A stretch of 7,797 nucleotides of DNA from Bacteroidales bacterium (GCA_017618435.1 JAFZUH010000349.1:1-7797); one strand, 5' to 3'; shown: positions 1-5,948, counted from the first letter of the stretch. The notes: generated from the sequence alone by a model not told the origin. Made by a program: numbers and translations.

Positions 1-1398
1 CGCTTTTAAACTCAACCGTGGAATAGGTCTATAGCCCAATTGAACAAAATATTCTTCTGCATTGCTTCCCAGATAATGTCCGAGATTGATGTCTCCGGTG
101 GTAAATGCTGTTGTAGGAATAAAATGTTGATATGTATTGGGATTTGTCCGCGTATATTCAAAGGTTAAAGAAAAAGTTTTGGGTAGTCCACTGAAACAAA
201 ATCCTGCTTTCCAACTAAAGTAATTTGAATGTTTTTCTTTGTCAAACATACGTTTGATAGACAATTCATCTATAAACATGGAAGTATAGAAATGTACATA
301 TTTCAGGTTCCGGCAACTAATATCAAAAAACAATTGGGTATTGTGTCCTGCACTGTTGCTTGTTGCATTGTAATTGTCATCAACAGCCTTGTAGAACATA
401 AAAGGGATTAAATACATAAACTGAAAGCCCACATCGCTATATACCACAGAATTGCCTATGTTGAAATATAGATTTTTTATCGGGCGGAAAGTGAGCATAG
501 AAGCGGCTATATATTTGTCCCTCATTACAGTACGCTGTTTGCCGTTGCTTGTAATATAAGAGGCATTGCTATCTACAACATTGGAAGACAAAGCCCCGTG
601 AAAATAATTGTATTCAAACCATTCAACAGGGTTGAGTTTGAATTTTATCATGGCGTATGGGAGCGTTCTCCCTGAAAGAATATTTGAACCGTTGTAAGCA
701 TTGCCCCAAGTGATATTGTCATGTATCAATCCTACCGAACCCCATTTCCAAGCAAAACTGATACCTCCTCTGACATTGAAAAAATCGGTATTCCCTTCTT
801 GTCCTTTCAGAATGGCACCTTGCATTTGCGTAAGTTTGTCGGGGGTACTCATAGGTTTGCTTTGTGAATTGTCGGTAACATTGACATAAAAAGCAAAATG
901 TTTGCCTATATAACCTGTCATTTCTCCTCCTCCCCAGTAACGATAGGCAAAACCGTTTTTATTTAAGGAATAAGCATAAAATTCGCCTCCCCAAATGGGT
1001 TTTATAGCCAATTTGAACCATTTGCTTGAAAAATACCCGCCCAACGGATACAAACAGATATTGCTGTGTTCGCGTTTGGGAAGCATATTTATTTTATAGT
1101 CCGACTTGGGGGCATTGTTTTCTATATTAAATTCCAACAAATGAAATTTAAGTTCTTTTTTTTGAACATTGTTTAACTTTTCTATCTGTGTTTCAACTTC
1201 ATTCAACTTTTCAACAACAAAGGTTCGGCTATATGGCTTTATGGCACTGTTCAGTTCAATGAGATGCAAATTGGCCATTTCGTCCAAAAACTCATATACG
1301 CTACGGTGTGAAGTATGAAAAGGATTGTCCTGTGCCCTTGTCTCCCAAAGAAAGCAAAAACACAACAAACAGAGAACCAACTTTTTAATATTTATCAT
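1..1398 (-). CDS. Wzi-like capsule-assembly outer-membrane protein (3' end outside window)
   Basis: An uninterrupted minus-strand frame of 466 codons starts at ATG 1398-1396 and is still open at the left edge, so the C-terminus is missing. The N-terminus (MINIKKLVLCLLCFCFLWET, then RAQDNPF) is a typical signal peptide, with cleavage likely near residues 22-23, so the protein is exported. A helical region follows, with a 'LNSAIKPYSR' segment near residues 50-59 and a charged stretch. The remainder is rich in alternating aromatic and polar residues, as in outer-membrane beta-barrels (for example 'LYPLGGYFSSKW', 'YRYWGGGEMTGYIGKHFAFY', 'SVGLIHDNITWGNAYNG'). From memory this pattern matches the Bacteroidota 'capsule assembly Wzi family'; E. 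coli Wzi anchors capsule at the cell surface, but a capsule role here is inferred. The gene is divergent from the ATPase cluster and looks unrelated to it. The family call is fairly confident. Confidence 0.85.
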   Translation of the reverse strand, partial: MINIKKLVLCLLCFCFLWETRAQDNPFHTSHRSVYEFLDEMANLHLIELNSAIKPYSRTFVVEKLNEVETQIEKLNNVQKKELKFHLLEFNIENNAPKSDYKINMLPKREHSNICLYPLGGYFSSKWFKLAIKPIWGGEFYAYSLNKNGFAYRYWGGGEMTGYIGKHFAFYVNVTDNSQSKPMSTPDKLTQMQGAILKGQEGNTDFFNVRGGISFAWKWGSVGLIHDNITWGNAYNGSNILSGRTLPYAMIKFKLNPVEWFEYNYFHGALSSNVVDSNASYITSNGKQRTVMRDKYIAASMLTFRPIKNLYFNIGNSVVYSDVGFQFMYLIPFMFYKAVDDNYNATSNSAGHNTQLFFDISCRNLKYVHFYTSMFIDELSIKRMFDKEKHSNYFSWKAGFCFSGLPKTFSLTFEYTRTNPNTYQHFIPTTAFTTGDINLGHYLGSNAEEYFVQLGYRPIPRLSLKA

Positions 1399-1453
1399 AA
1401 AGTTTGTTACTTTCAAGTTGCAAATGCAATTTGTAGGTTAAAAAATTAAAATA

Positions 1454-1461
1454 CAAAATTA
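1454..1461 (-). promoter_or_regulatory. possible -7 element for the Wzi-like gene
   Basis: Read on the minus strand this is TAATTTTG, an exact match to the Bacteroidota -7 consensus TAnnTTTG. It lies about 55 bases upstream of the ATG. No well-spaced -33 TTTG is seen: the nearest, at 1478-1475, is only 13 bases away. The call rests on one short motif in AT-rich DNA and is tentative. Confidence 0.35.
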
Positions 1462-1714
1462 GCCAAAAAATATTCAAATGGAAGTAAAAATTCTATTTTT
1501 TTTACCATAAAACGACTTAATTTATTCTGTGTCAATTTAATAAACTCATCTTCAATATGATTAGAAATAGAAGAAATCCCCATAAAAATGTATTGTCAAA
1601 TAAGTCTATTCAAATTCACCTTTGTCCCTCTTTTTACCTATATTTTTAATCCGCATTGTAGCATTTTTATAAAATATTGATTTATATTATTTTAATAAAA
1701 TGCAAAAAATAATA

Positions 1715-1793
1715 ACACAAAAAAAGTGTATAATTTTATCAAAAATAACACAAAAAAAATGTATTTTTGCAGCGAAAAACACACAAAAAAATG
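1715..1793 (+). repeat. array A: three direct repeats, 33-bp period, over the ATPase 1 promoter and start
   Basis: Unit 1 (1715-1731, ACACAAAAAAAGTGTAT) and unit 2 (1748-1764, ACACAAAAAAAATGTAT) differ at one base, and both are preceded by AATA. Unit 3 (1781-1793, ACACAAAAAAATG) is shorter and contains the start codon of ATPase 1. The unit starts are exactly 33 bases apart (1715, 1748, 1781), about three helical turns, so a protein bound to each would sit on one face of the DNA. Unit 1 has dyad ends (ACAC/GTGT). The array covers the region upstream of -7, the left part of the -7 element, and the leader with the ATG, which suits an operator. The binding protein is unknown; the ATPase itself is an inferred candidate. 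Confidence 0.85.
1762..1769 (+). promoter_or_regulatory. -7 promoter element of ATPase 1
   Basis: TATTTTTG matches the Bacteroidota -7 consensus TAnnTTTG exactly. It predicts transcription starting near 1774-1776 and a leader of only about 15-17 bases before ATG 1791. A TTG at 1767-1769 is in frame with the gene but lies inside this element, so it cannot be the translation start of a transcript made here. No good -33 TTTG is visible at the expected distance, which may mean the promoter is weak or needs an activator. The same ten bases, TATTTTTGCA, recur in front of ATPase 2. Confidence 0.6.
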
Positions 1794-3107
1794 GAAAGAA
1801 GTATTTATCAAAAATTATTGTATTGGAAGAATCGTCCCGACCAGAAACCATTAATCCTATTAGGAGCACGTCAAGTAGGAAAAACTTATATTTTGCAGGA
1901 ATTCGGTAAACGAGAATTTGACAATATGGTATATGTAAATTGTCAACGTAATAATATCTGCGAACGTCTTTTCCGTGATTTAGATGTCAAACGAATTGTT
2001 ACAGAATTGGAACGGCACTTCAATACTGACATTAAGGCGGGCAAAACCCTAATCATTTTTGATGAAGTACAAGAAGCGAAAAATGCCATCACTTCGCTAA
2101 AATACTTTTGCGAAGAACTCAACTCTTTACATGTAGCAGTAGCAGGCTCTTTATTAGGAATACAACTACGTGAAGAAGAGTCGTTTCCCGTAGGAAAGGT
2201 ACATTCCATCAATATGTATCCGATGACTTTCTTTGAATATTTGGCAGCATGTGGACAACATCGTATGTTAGCATTACTAAAAAATCTCGATTGGGAATCC
2301 ATGCAAATTCATAACGAAAAACTGACAGAACTTTTACGACAATATTTCTTTGTAGGGGGAATGCCGGAAGCGGTTTTGAAATACATTGAAACCGGAAATG
2401 TACGCGAAGTACGTGAAGTACAACGGGAAATTTTAGAAACCTATTACCATGATATGGCCAAGCACACCAAGACCCAAATACAGCGAATCCATCAAGTATG
2501 GCAAAGCATACCTGCTCAACTATCGCGTGAAAATAAGAAATTCTTTTATGGTTCACTCCGCAAGGGTGCTCGTTCCAAAAACTTCGAATTAGCATTGCAG
2601 TGGCTAATTGATGCTGGATTGGTATATCGTGTAGAACGATGCAAAAAACCCGTTCATCCTCTAAAATTCTATGCTGACAACAATGCTTTCAAACTATACA
2701 TGCTTGACTGCGGACTATTGGCGTGTATGTCGGAAGCAAATCCTAACATGCTTTTGTTAGATAATAATGCTTTTATCGAATTCAAAGGTGCATTTGCTGA
2801 AAACTTTGTGCTACAACATCTAAAGACCATCCCTAATAGTTCTGTTTTCTATTACAGCAAAGATAACTCCACTTTAGAAATTGATTTTCTGTTTCAAACG
2901 GAAGAACACATCTTTCCAATAGAGGTGAAAGCAAATACAAATGTACGTAGTAGATCTTTGTACCTATTTGTAAATGAAGATTTTAAAGAACAAAAATTAA
3001 TAGGACTACGTTTCTCTTTGCAACCTTATATCCGACAATCTTGGATGGAGAATGTGCCATTATATGCCATAGAAAGCGTATTAGAAAATGGCAATGCTAA
3101 TCTATAA
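1791..3107 (+). CDS. ATPase 1: AAA_14 ATPase with DUF4143 C-terminal domain
   Basis: The 438-residue protein begins with an AAA+ type P-loop ATPase: Walker A GARQVGKT (25-32), Walker B LIIFDE (87-92) and a sensor-like AGS near 118-120, followed by the family segments 'YPMTFFEYLAACG' and 'FFVGGMPEAVLKYIETGN'. A helical, winged-helix-like middle ('KKFFYGSLRKGARSKNFELA') leads to a DUF4143 domain with E363-I-D365 and E378-V-K380, the spacing of a PD-(D/E)XK nuclease fold. Length is normal for the family and no key residue is missing. ATG 1791 is chosen over the in-frame TTG 1767, which lies inside the promoter. The product is probably cytoplasmic. The family is very common in Bacteroidota and archaea, but its function is not established; ATP-driven DNA binding or nuclease activity is inference. 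It is monocistronic and closest in this window to ATPase 2. Confidence 0.9.
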   Translation: MERSIYQKLLYWKNRPDQKPLILLGARQVGKTYILQEFGKREFDNMVYVNCQRNNICERLFRDLDVKRIVTELERHFNTDIKAGKTLIIFDEVQEAKNAITSLKYFCEELNSLHVAVAGSLLGIQLREEESFPVGKVHSINMYPMTFFEYLAACGQHRMLALLKNLDWESMQIHNEKLTELLRQYFFVGGMPEAVLKYIETGNVREVREVQREILETYYHDMAKHTKTQIQRIHQVWQSIPAQLSRENKKFFYGSLRKGARSKNFELALQWLIDAGLVYRVERCKKPVHPLKFYADNNAFKLYMLDCGLLACMSEANPNMLLLDNNAFIEFKGAFAENFVLQHLKTIPNSSVFYYSKDNSTLEIDFLFQTEEHIFPIEVKANTNVRSRSLYLFVNEDFKEQKLIGLRFSLQPYIRQSWMENVPLYAIESVLENGNANL

Positions 3108-3223
3108 GCTGATAGCGAATAACATAATAAGCCTATATTTTTGACAGATATGTTTAAATTTTTGTGGAAGATAAAAAAACAGCCAGCAATTATTAGTTGA
3201 AATTAAGTTATATAAGACAAATA

Positions 3224-3286
3224 TTCCGCAACTTTAGGAAGATTTATTCCGCAATTTTAGGAAATTTCATTCCGCAACTTTAGGAA
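3224..3286. repeat. array B: three direct repeats, 23-bp period, without an adjoining gene start
   Basis: TTCCGCAACTTTAGGAA occurs at 3224-3240 and 3270-3286, and with one change (TTCCGCAATTTTAGGAA) at 3247-3263. Unit starts are exactly 23 bases apart and each unit is followed or preceded by about six variable bases. Every unit has dyad ends (TTCC/GGAA around nine bases). Read on the minus strand, the last unit runs straight into AATATTTG, one base from the -7 consensus, yet no gene begins there on that strand; 3' sequence of ATPase 1 follows instead. The array resembles those in front of the ATPase genes in size and copy number but has its own sequence and a shorter period. It may be the control region of a lost gene. 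Confidence 0.85.
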
Positions 3287-3440
3287 AATAATCGGATATT
3301 TTTTAGGGGGGGGAATTTCGGATTGTGTTATTTCAATTTTAGTTTTAACTTCACAAATTCTTACCACAATTACAAGCTAATTCTCTTTATTGCTGTTTAT
3401 TATGGAAGATTTTTCGTTCTAAAAATTTCAGAAACCTAAA

Positions 3441-3519
3441 AAAATGTGATTTTTTGCACAAATTTTGTTCTGAAAATGTGATTTTTTGCTATTTTTGCAT
3501 TCTGAAAATGTGATTTTTT
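3441..3519 (+). repeat. array C: three direct repeats, 32-bp period, over the ATPase 2 promoter
   Basis: AAAATGTGATTTTTT is repeated without a mismatch at 3441-3455, 3473-3487 and 3505-3519, starts exactly 32 bases apart. Units 1 and 2 also share the next two bases (GC), and units 2 and 3 share the four preceding bases (TCTG). Relative to the predicted promoter, unit 1 lies upstream of the -33 element, unit 2 fills the space between -33 and -7, and unit 3 covers the transcription start and leader, ending three bases before the ATG. The spacers are unrelated in sequence, so conservation is limited to the unit, as expected for binding sites rather than a decaying tandem duplication. Which protein binds is unknown. 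Confidence 0.9.
3464..3497 (+). promoter_or_regulatory. promoter of ATPase 2 (-33 TTTG, -7 TATTTTTG)
   Basis: A TTTG at 3464-3467 and TATTTTTG at 3490-3497, 22 bases apart, fit the Bacteroidota two-part promoter TTTG/TAnnTTTG, with a slightly long spacer. Transcription is predicted to start near 3503, leaving a leader of about 20 bases made almost entirely of the third repeat unit. Repeat unit 2 occupies the spacer, so a protein on it would compete with RNA polymerase. Confidence 0.6.
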
Positions 3520-3522
3520 AGT

Positions 3523-4872
3523 ATGGAACTTCTTAAAAGAAAAATAGATAGTTATTTGATGGATTGGAAAAACAATCCAGATAGAAAACCGCTCATTGTA
3601 AAAGGAGCAAGACAAGTTGGAAAAACGGAATCAATACGTGCTTTTGGAAAAGCAAATTACCAATCGGTCATAGAGATTAATTTCGTACTTCAAAAAAAAT
3701 TCCGCGATATTTTTGATGATGGGTATGATGTTGACACAATCATCAAAAATATTTCTCTTTTGGAACCTTCATGGAAATTTATTCCTCACCATACTTTACT
3801 ATTTTTTGATGAACTTCAAAAATGTCCCGACTGTGCCACGTCGCTTAAATCTTTTTGCCAAGACAGACGTTTTGATGTCATTTGTTCCGGCTCATTGATG
3901 GGCATTTATTATGAGAAAATTGAATCCAATGCAGTGGGATTTAAAGAAGATTACGTAATGCATTCCATGGATTTTGAAGAATTTTTGTGGGCAAAAGGAT
4001 ATTCACCTTCCCAAATAGAAGATATTTACGCTCACATGATTAATATTCAACCGTTTACGCAACTTGAAATGGATGTTATGACAGGTATTTTCCGTGATTT
4101 TATGTGTATTGGAGGAATGCCGGAAGTTGTTAAAATGTATATTAAAAACGGACATTTCGGAGGTACGTTGAAATTGCAACGACAACTCTTAAAAGACTAT
4201 GAGGAGGATATAAGCAAATACGCTAAAGAGAGTGACAAGGCAAAAATTATAGCGGTTTATAACCATATATCCGCTTTTTTGGCAAAGGAAAACAAAAAAT
4301 ACCAGATTACAAAAATTGCAAAAGGAGCACGGAACCGCGAATATATAGGGGCTGTTGACTGGTTGAAAGAAGCAGGTGTAATCAATGTATGCTATTGTTT
4401 GAATAATGCAGAACTGCCATTGAAAGGCAATTATGATGCCGATTGCTACAAGATTTACTATCACGATACAGGATTGTTGGTCGCCTCATTGGATGAAGAG
4501 GCTCAAGAAGACCTTCGCAATAACAAGAACTTTGGCACTTACAAGGGAGCACTTTATGAGAATATAATAGGTGAAACGCTAATTAAATCGGGCTACGACC
4601 AACTCTATTTTTATAAGCACGACAACCCTTCTTTGGAGATGGATTTTTTTATTAGAAATACTGATTCGCTCATACCCGTTGAAGTTAAAGCCAAAGATGG
4701 TCCCACTGCGTCTCTCAATCATCTTATCCAATGGAAATCCTATCCGGACATCCATTGGGGAATTAAATTCTGTTACAAAAATATCGGCTGGAATGGTCAG
4801 TTTTTTACCTTTCCATACTTTCTCGCCTTTTTATTGAAAAGATTTCTGAAAGAAAATACATTGCCGAAATAG
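3523..4872 (+). CDS. ATPase 2: AAA_14 ATPase with DUF4143 C-terminal domain
   Basis: This 449-residue protein is a diverged paralogue of ATPase 1. It has Walker A GARQVGKT (28-35), Walker B LLFFDE (92-97), a sensor-like SGS near 122-124, 'HSMDFEEFLWAKGY', 'FMCIGGMPEVVKMYIKNGH', a winged-helix-like 'YQITKIAKGARNREYIGAVD', and the DUF4143 nuclease-like core E372-M-D374 with E387-V-K389. The spacing between the two acidic motifs matches ATPase 1. The C-terminal 'FPYFLAFLLKRFLKE' looks like a normal family end, so the gene is complete. The start at 3523 is fixed by the promoter and the repeat array just upstream; no Shine-Dalgarno is seen. Its 3' end overlaps, in another frame, the open stretch leading into the truncated DUF1016 gene, so the insertion or deletion junction lies at or just after its stop. 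Function is not established for this family. Confidence 0.9.
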   Translation: MELLKRKIDSYLMDWKNNPDRKPLIVKGARQVGKTESIRAFGKANYQSVIEINFVLQKKFRDIFDDGYDVDTIIKNISLLEPSWKFIPHHTLLFFDELQKCPDCATSLKSFCQDRRFDVICSGSLMGIYYEKIESNAVGFKEDYVMHSMDFEEFLWAKGYSPSQIEDIYAHMINIQPFTQLEMDVMTGIFRDFMCIGGMPEVVKMYIKNGHFGGTLKLQRQLLKDYEEDISKYAKESDKAKIIAVYNHISAFLAKENKKYQITKIAKGARNREYIGAVDWLKEAGVINVCYCLNNAELPLKGNYDADCYKIYYHDTGLLVASLDEEAQEDLRNNKNFGTYKGALYENIIGETLIKSGYDQLYFYKHDNPSLEMDFFIRNTDSLIPVEVKAKDGPTASLNHLIQWKSYPDIHWGIKFCYKNIGWNGQFFTFPYFLAFLLKRFLKENTLPK

Positions 4873-4915
4873 TAAGCTGAAACAAGAAAAACCGCCCTCA
4901 AATTGTGTATTTCCA

Positions 4916-5593
4916 GAAAATATTGACTCCAGCTGGTACCTGCAAACTGCATCTACAGAAATGTGGAGTGTAAGAACTCTTGACAGAAACATCAGCACGC
5001 AATATTTTGAACGACATTTCAAACAGCCGCAAATTTCGGAAAATTTTGAAAACAAATCGTTTCCGGATAAATTGGAGATATTAAAAAGTCCTGTCATGGC
5101 CGAATTTCTCGGTTTTAAACAAGACACTGATTTTTCAGAAACGGATTTGGAGAAAGGACTGATTTCGCATTTGCAGGATTTTTTGGTAGAAATGGGACGC
5201 GGGTTTGCGTTTGTTGCCCGTCAACAGCATATTTTCACCGATATGGGAGACTTTTATATCGACCTTGTTTTTTATAATTATTTGTTAAAATGTTTTGTCC
5301 TCATTGACTTGAAAAAAGGACAAATCACACACCAAGATGTGGGACAGATGGATATGTATGTGCGAATGTACGATGATGTAAAACGTACCGAAGGTGACAA
5401 TCCTACCATCGGCATTGTACTTTGTAGCGAAACCAGCAAGGATATTGCACGCTATTCAATATTACATGACAGCAACAACCTTTTTGCCGCCAAATATATG
5501 CCTTTAATGCCTACAGAAGAAGAACTTCGTCGCGAGATAGAGCAACAAAAAGAATTGTATAATTTGCAACAGCAAAAAGATATTTCTCTCTAA
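4916..5593 (+). pseudogene. 5'-truncated DUF1016 (YhcG-type) PD-(D/E)XK nuclease gene
   Basis: The frame matches the C-terminal half of DUF1016/YhcG proteins: 'WYLQTASTEMWSVRTLDRN', 'MGRGFAFVARQQHIF', then the nuclease core 'GDFYIDLVFY' and 'VLIDLKKG', and 'DNPTIGIVLCSE'. Counting from the first ATG (4961), the putative metal-binding residues are D101, D116 and K118; the usual E of the ExK motif is D here. Full-length members carry a further N-terminal domain (roughly 100-150 residues) that is absent. In this frame, family-like sequence begins near 4916-4931, and the frame is closed by a stop at 4847-4849 inside the ATPase 2 gene. No promoter or start is evident, though a 210-residue product from ATG 4961 is possible by read-through from ATPase 2. 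I call it a remnant. Family proteins are proposed DNA nucleases, often found near restriction genes. Confidence 0.8.
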
Positions 5594-5637
5594 AAATATA
5601 TGTATTTCCACAAAAATTTCAAGTGCAAGGTACAATA

Positions 5638-5718
5638 AAACTTCCATATTTTCCTGTTTTTTGTCAGTTAAACTTCCATATTTTCCCAATTATTATCTTG
5701 CAAACTTCCATATTTTCC
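5638..5718. repeat. array D: three direct repeats, 32-bp period, without an adjoining gene start
   Basis: AAACTTCCATATTTTCC is repeated without a mismatch at 5638-5654, 5670-5686 and 5702-5718, starts exactly 32 bases apart, with unrelated 15-base spacers. Copy number, unit length and period equal those of array C, but the sequence differs. No coding sequence starts on either side: to the left is the 3' end of the DUF1016 remnant, to the right a hairpin and then array E. On the plus strand a weak -7-like TATCTTG (5693-5699) lies between units 2 and 3. The array may be the surviving operator of a lost ATPase gene, or a second binding site for a neighbour. Confidence 0.88.
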
Positions 5719-5726
5719 TAATTTTT

Positions 5727-5752
5727 ACTTTTTAGGTTCAACCTCAAAAAGT
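5727..5752. terminator. inverted repeat, possible terminator
   Basis: ACTTTTTAGGTT (5727-5738) and AACCTCAAAAAGT (5740-5752) are inverted copies differing by one extra base in the second arm, with a single base between them. An RNA hairpin would have a stem of about ten pairs after opening a small loop. It is followed by TTGTCTT rather than a clean run of T, so function as a rho-independent terminator for the DUF1016 remnant or an array D transcript is uncertain. Confidence 0.35.
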
Positions 5753-5863
5753 TGTCTTAACAAAAATCATACATAATTCCAAAATTCAGGATAAAAGTTG
5801 CATTTATTTGTTGAATTTAGGACTTGAATCAAAAATAGTATAATCCCCTTCTTAAAAATCCGG

Positions 5864-5927
5864 CAATTTTCCATTATAATGGAAAAAAGTTATAACAATT
5901 TTCCATTACATCATAAAAAAGTTATAT
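5864..5927 (+). repeat. array E: two 32-bp direct repeats with a perfect 20-bp palindrome, upstream of ATPase 3
   Basis: Two 32-base units (5864-5895 and 5896-5927) agree at 26 positions: both begin CAATTTTCCATTA and both end AAAAAAGTTATA plus one base. In unit 1 the start is extended into a perfect palindrome, TTTTCCATTATAATGGAAAA (5867-5886); unit 2 keeps only the left half (TTTTCCATTA, 5899-5908). Unit 2 ends inside the -7 element of ATPase 3, so a bound protein would cover the promoter. This looks like one full and one half operator site. No third unit is recognisable either upstream or downstream at the expected position. Confidence 0.85.
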
Positions 5928-5932
5928 ATTTG
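5925..5932 (+). promoter_or_regulatory. -7 promoter element of ATPase 3
   Basis: TATATTTG matches TAnnTTTG exactly and overlaps the last bases of array E. It predicts a transcript starting near 5938-5940 and a leader of only about ten bases before ATG 5949. A short perfect palindrome, TTGAAATTTCAA (5936-5947), lies over the predicted start. No -33 TTTG is seen at the usual distance. Confidence 0.55.
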
Positions 5933-5948
5933 CACTTGAAATTTCAAT

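Larger units (their letters stand above)
1399..1790. other. divergent intergenic region, no convincing gene
   Basis: This AT-rich spacer of 392 bases separates the minus-strand Wzi-like gene from the plus-strand ATPase gene. It holds a possible Wzi promoter at its left end, and repeat array A with the ATPase promoter at its right end. Between about 1480 and 1700 I see no RNA gene, strong hairpin or coding remnant; the only reading frame of note is a 45-codon minus-strand frame of unremarkable composition. Confidence 0.7.
3108..3522. other. intergenic region between ATPases 1 and 2, no gene
   Basis: This gap of 415 bases holds orphan array B, a run of eight G at 3306-3313, and array C with the ATPase 2 promoter at its right end. 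The stretches 3108-3223 and 3314-3440 show no open frame of useful length and no clear terminator hairpin. No remnant of an ATPase coding sequence could be recognised by eye. Confidence 0.7.
5594..5948. other. intergenic region between the DUF1016 remnant and ATPase 3, no gene
   Basis: This gap of 355 bases contains orphan array D, a hairpin at 5727-5752, and array E with the ATPase 3 promoter. The part between 5753 and 5863 shows neither a usable reading frame nor strong structure. A 61-codon minus-strand frame crossing the DUF1016 end and array D is of low-complexity hydrophobic composition and is not considered a gene. Confidence 0.7.

Noticed and set aside
229..889. Small plus-strand frames within the left region
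   Set aside because: They are antisense to the long minus-strand Wzi-like coding frame, which has a signal peptide and barrel-like composition.
1446..1583. 45-codon minus-strand frame upstream of the Wzi-like gene
   Set aside because: Short, no promoter or ribosome-binding signal, unremarkable composition, and it overlaps the possible Wzi promoter.
1767..1790. In-frame TTG start that would add eight residues to ATPase 1
   Set aside because: It lies inside the -7 element (1762-1769), upstream of the predicted transcription start, and the added residues are not like the family N-terminus, which begins at MERSIYQK.
1943..2595. Minus-strand frames of 119 and 128 codons inside ATPase 1
   Set aside because: Antisense shadows of a gene with clear Walker and DUF4143 motifs.
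4831..5127. 98-codon minus-strand frame over the ATPase 2/DUF1016 junction
   Set aside because: The opposite strand carries recognisable ATPase 2 and DUF1016 sequence; the frame itself has no family-like motif.
5504..5689. Minus-strand frame of 61 codons reading out of array D, with ATG codons inside the repeats
   Set aside because: Considered as the stub of a lost ATPase because the array could serve as its promoter, but the hydrophobic sequence is antisense to the DUF1016 end and does not resemble an ATPase N-terminus.
3224..5718. Insertion sequence or transposon ends explaining the orphan arrays
   Set aside because: No transposase, no matched terminal inverted repeats and no target duplication were seen; arrays B and D are direct repeats of unrelated sequence.
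1715..5927. CRISPR arrays
   Set aside because: Units are 13-17 bases with 6-16 base spacers, only two or three copies, different in every array and placed on promoters; no cas genes are present.
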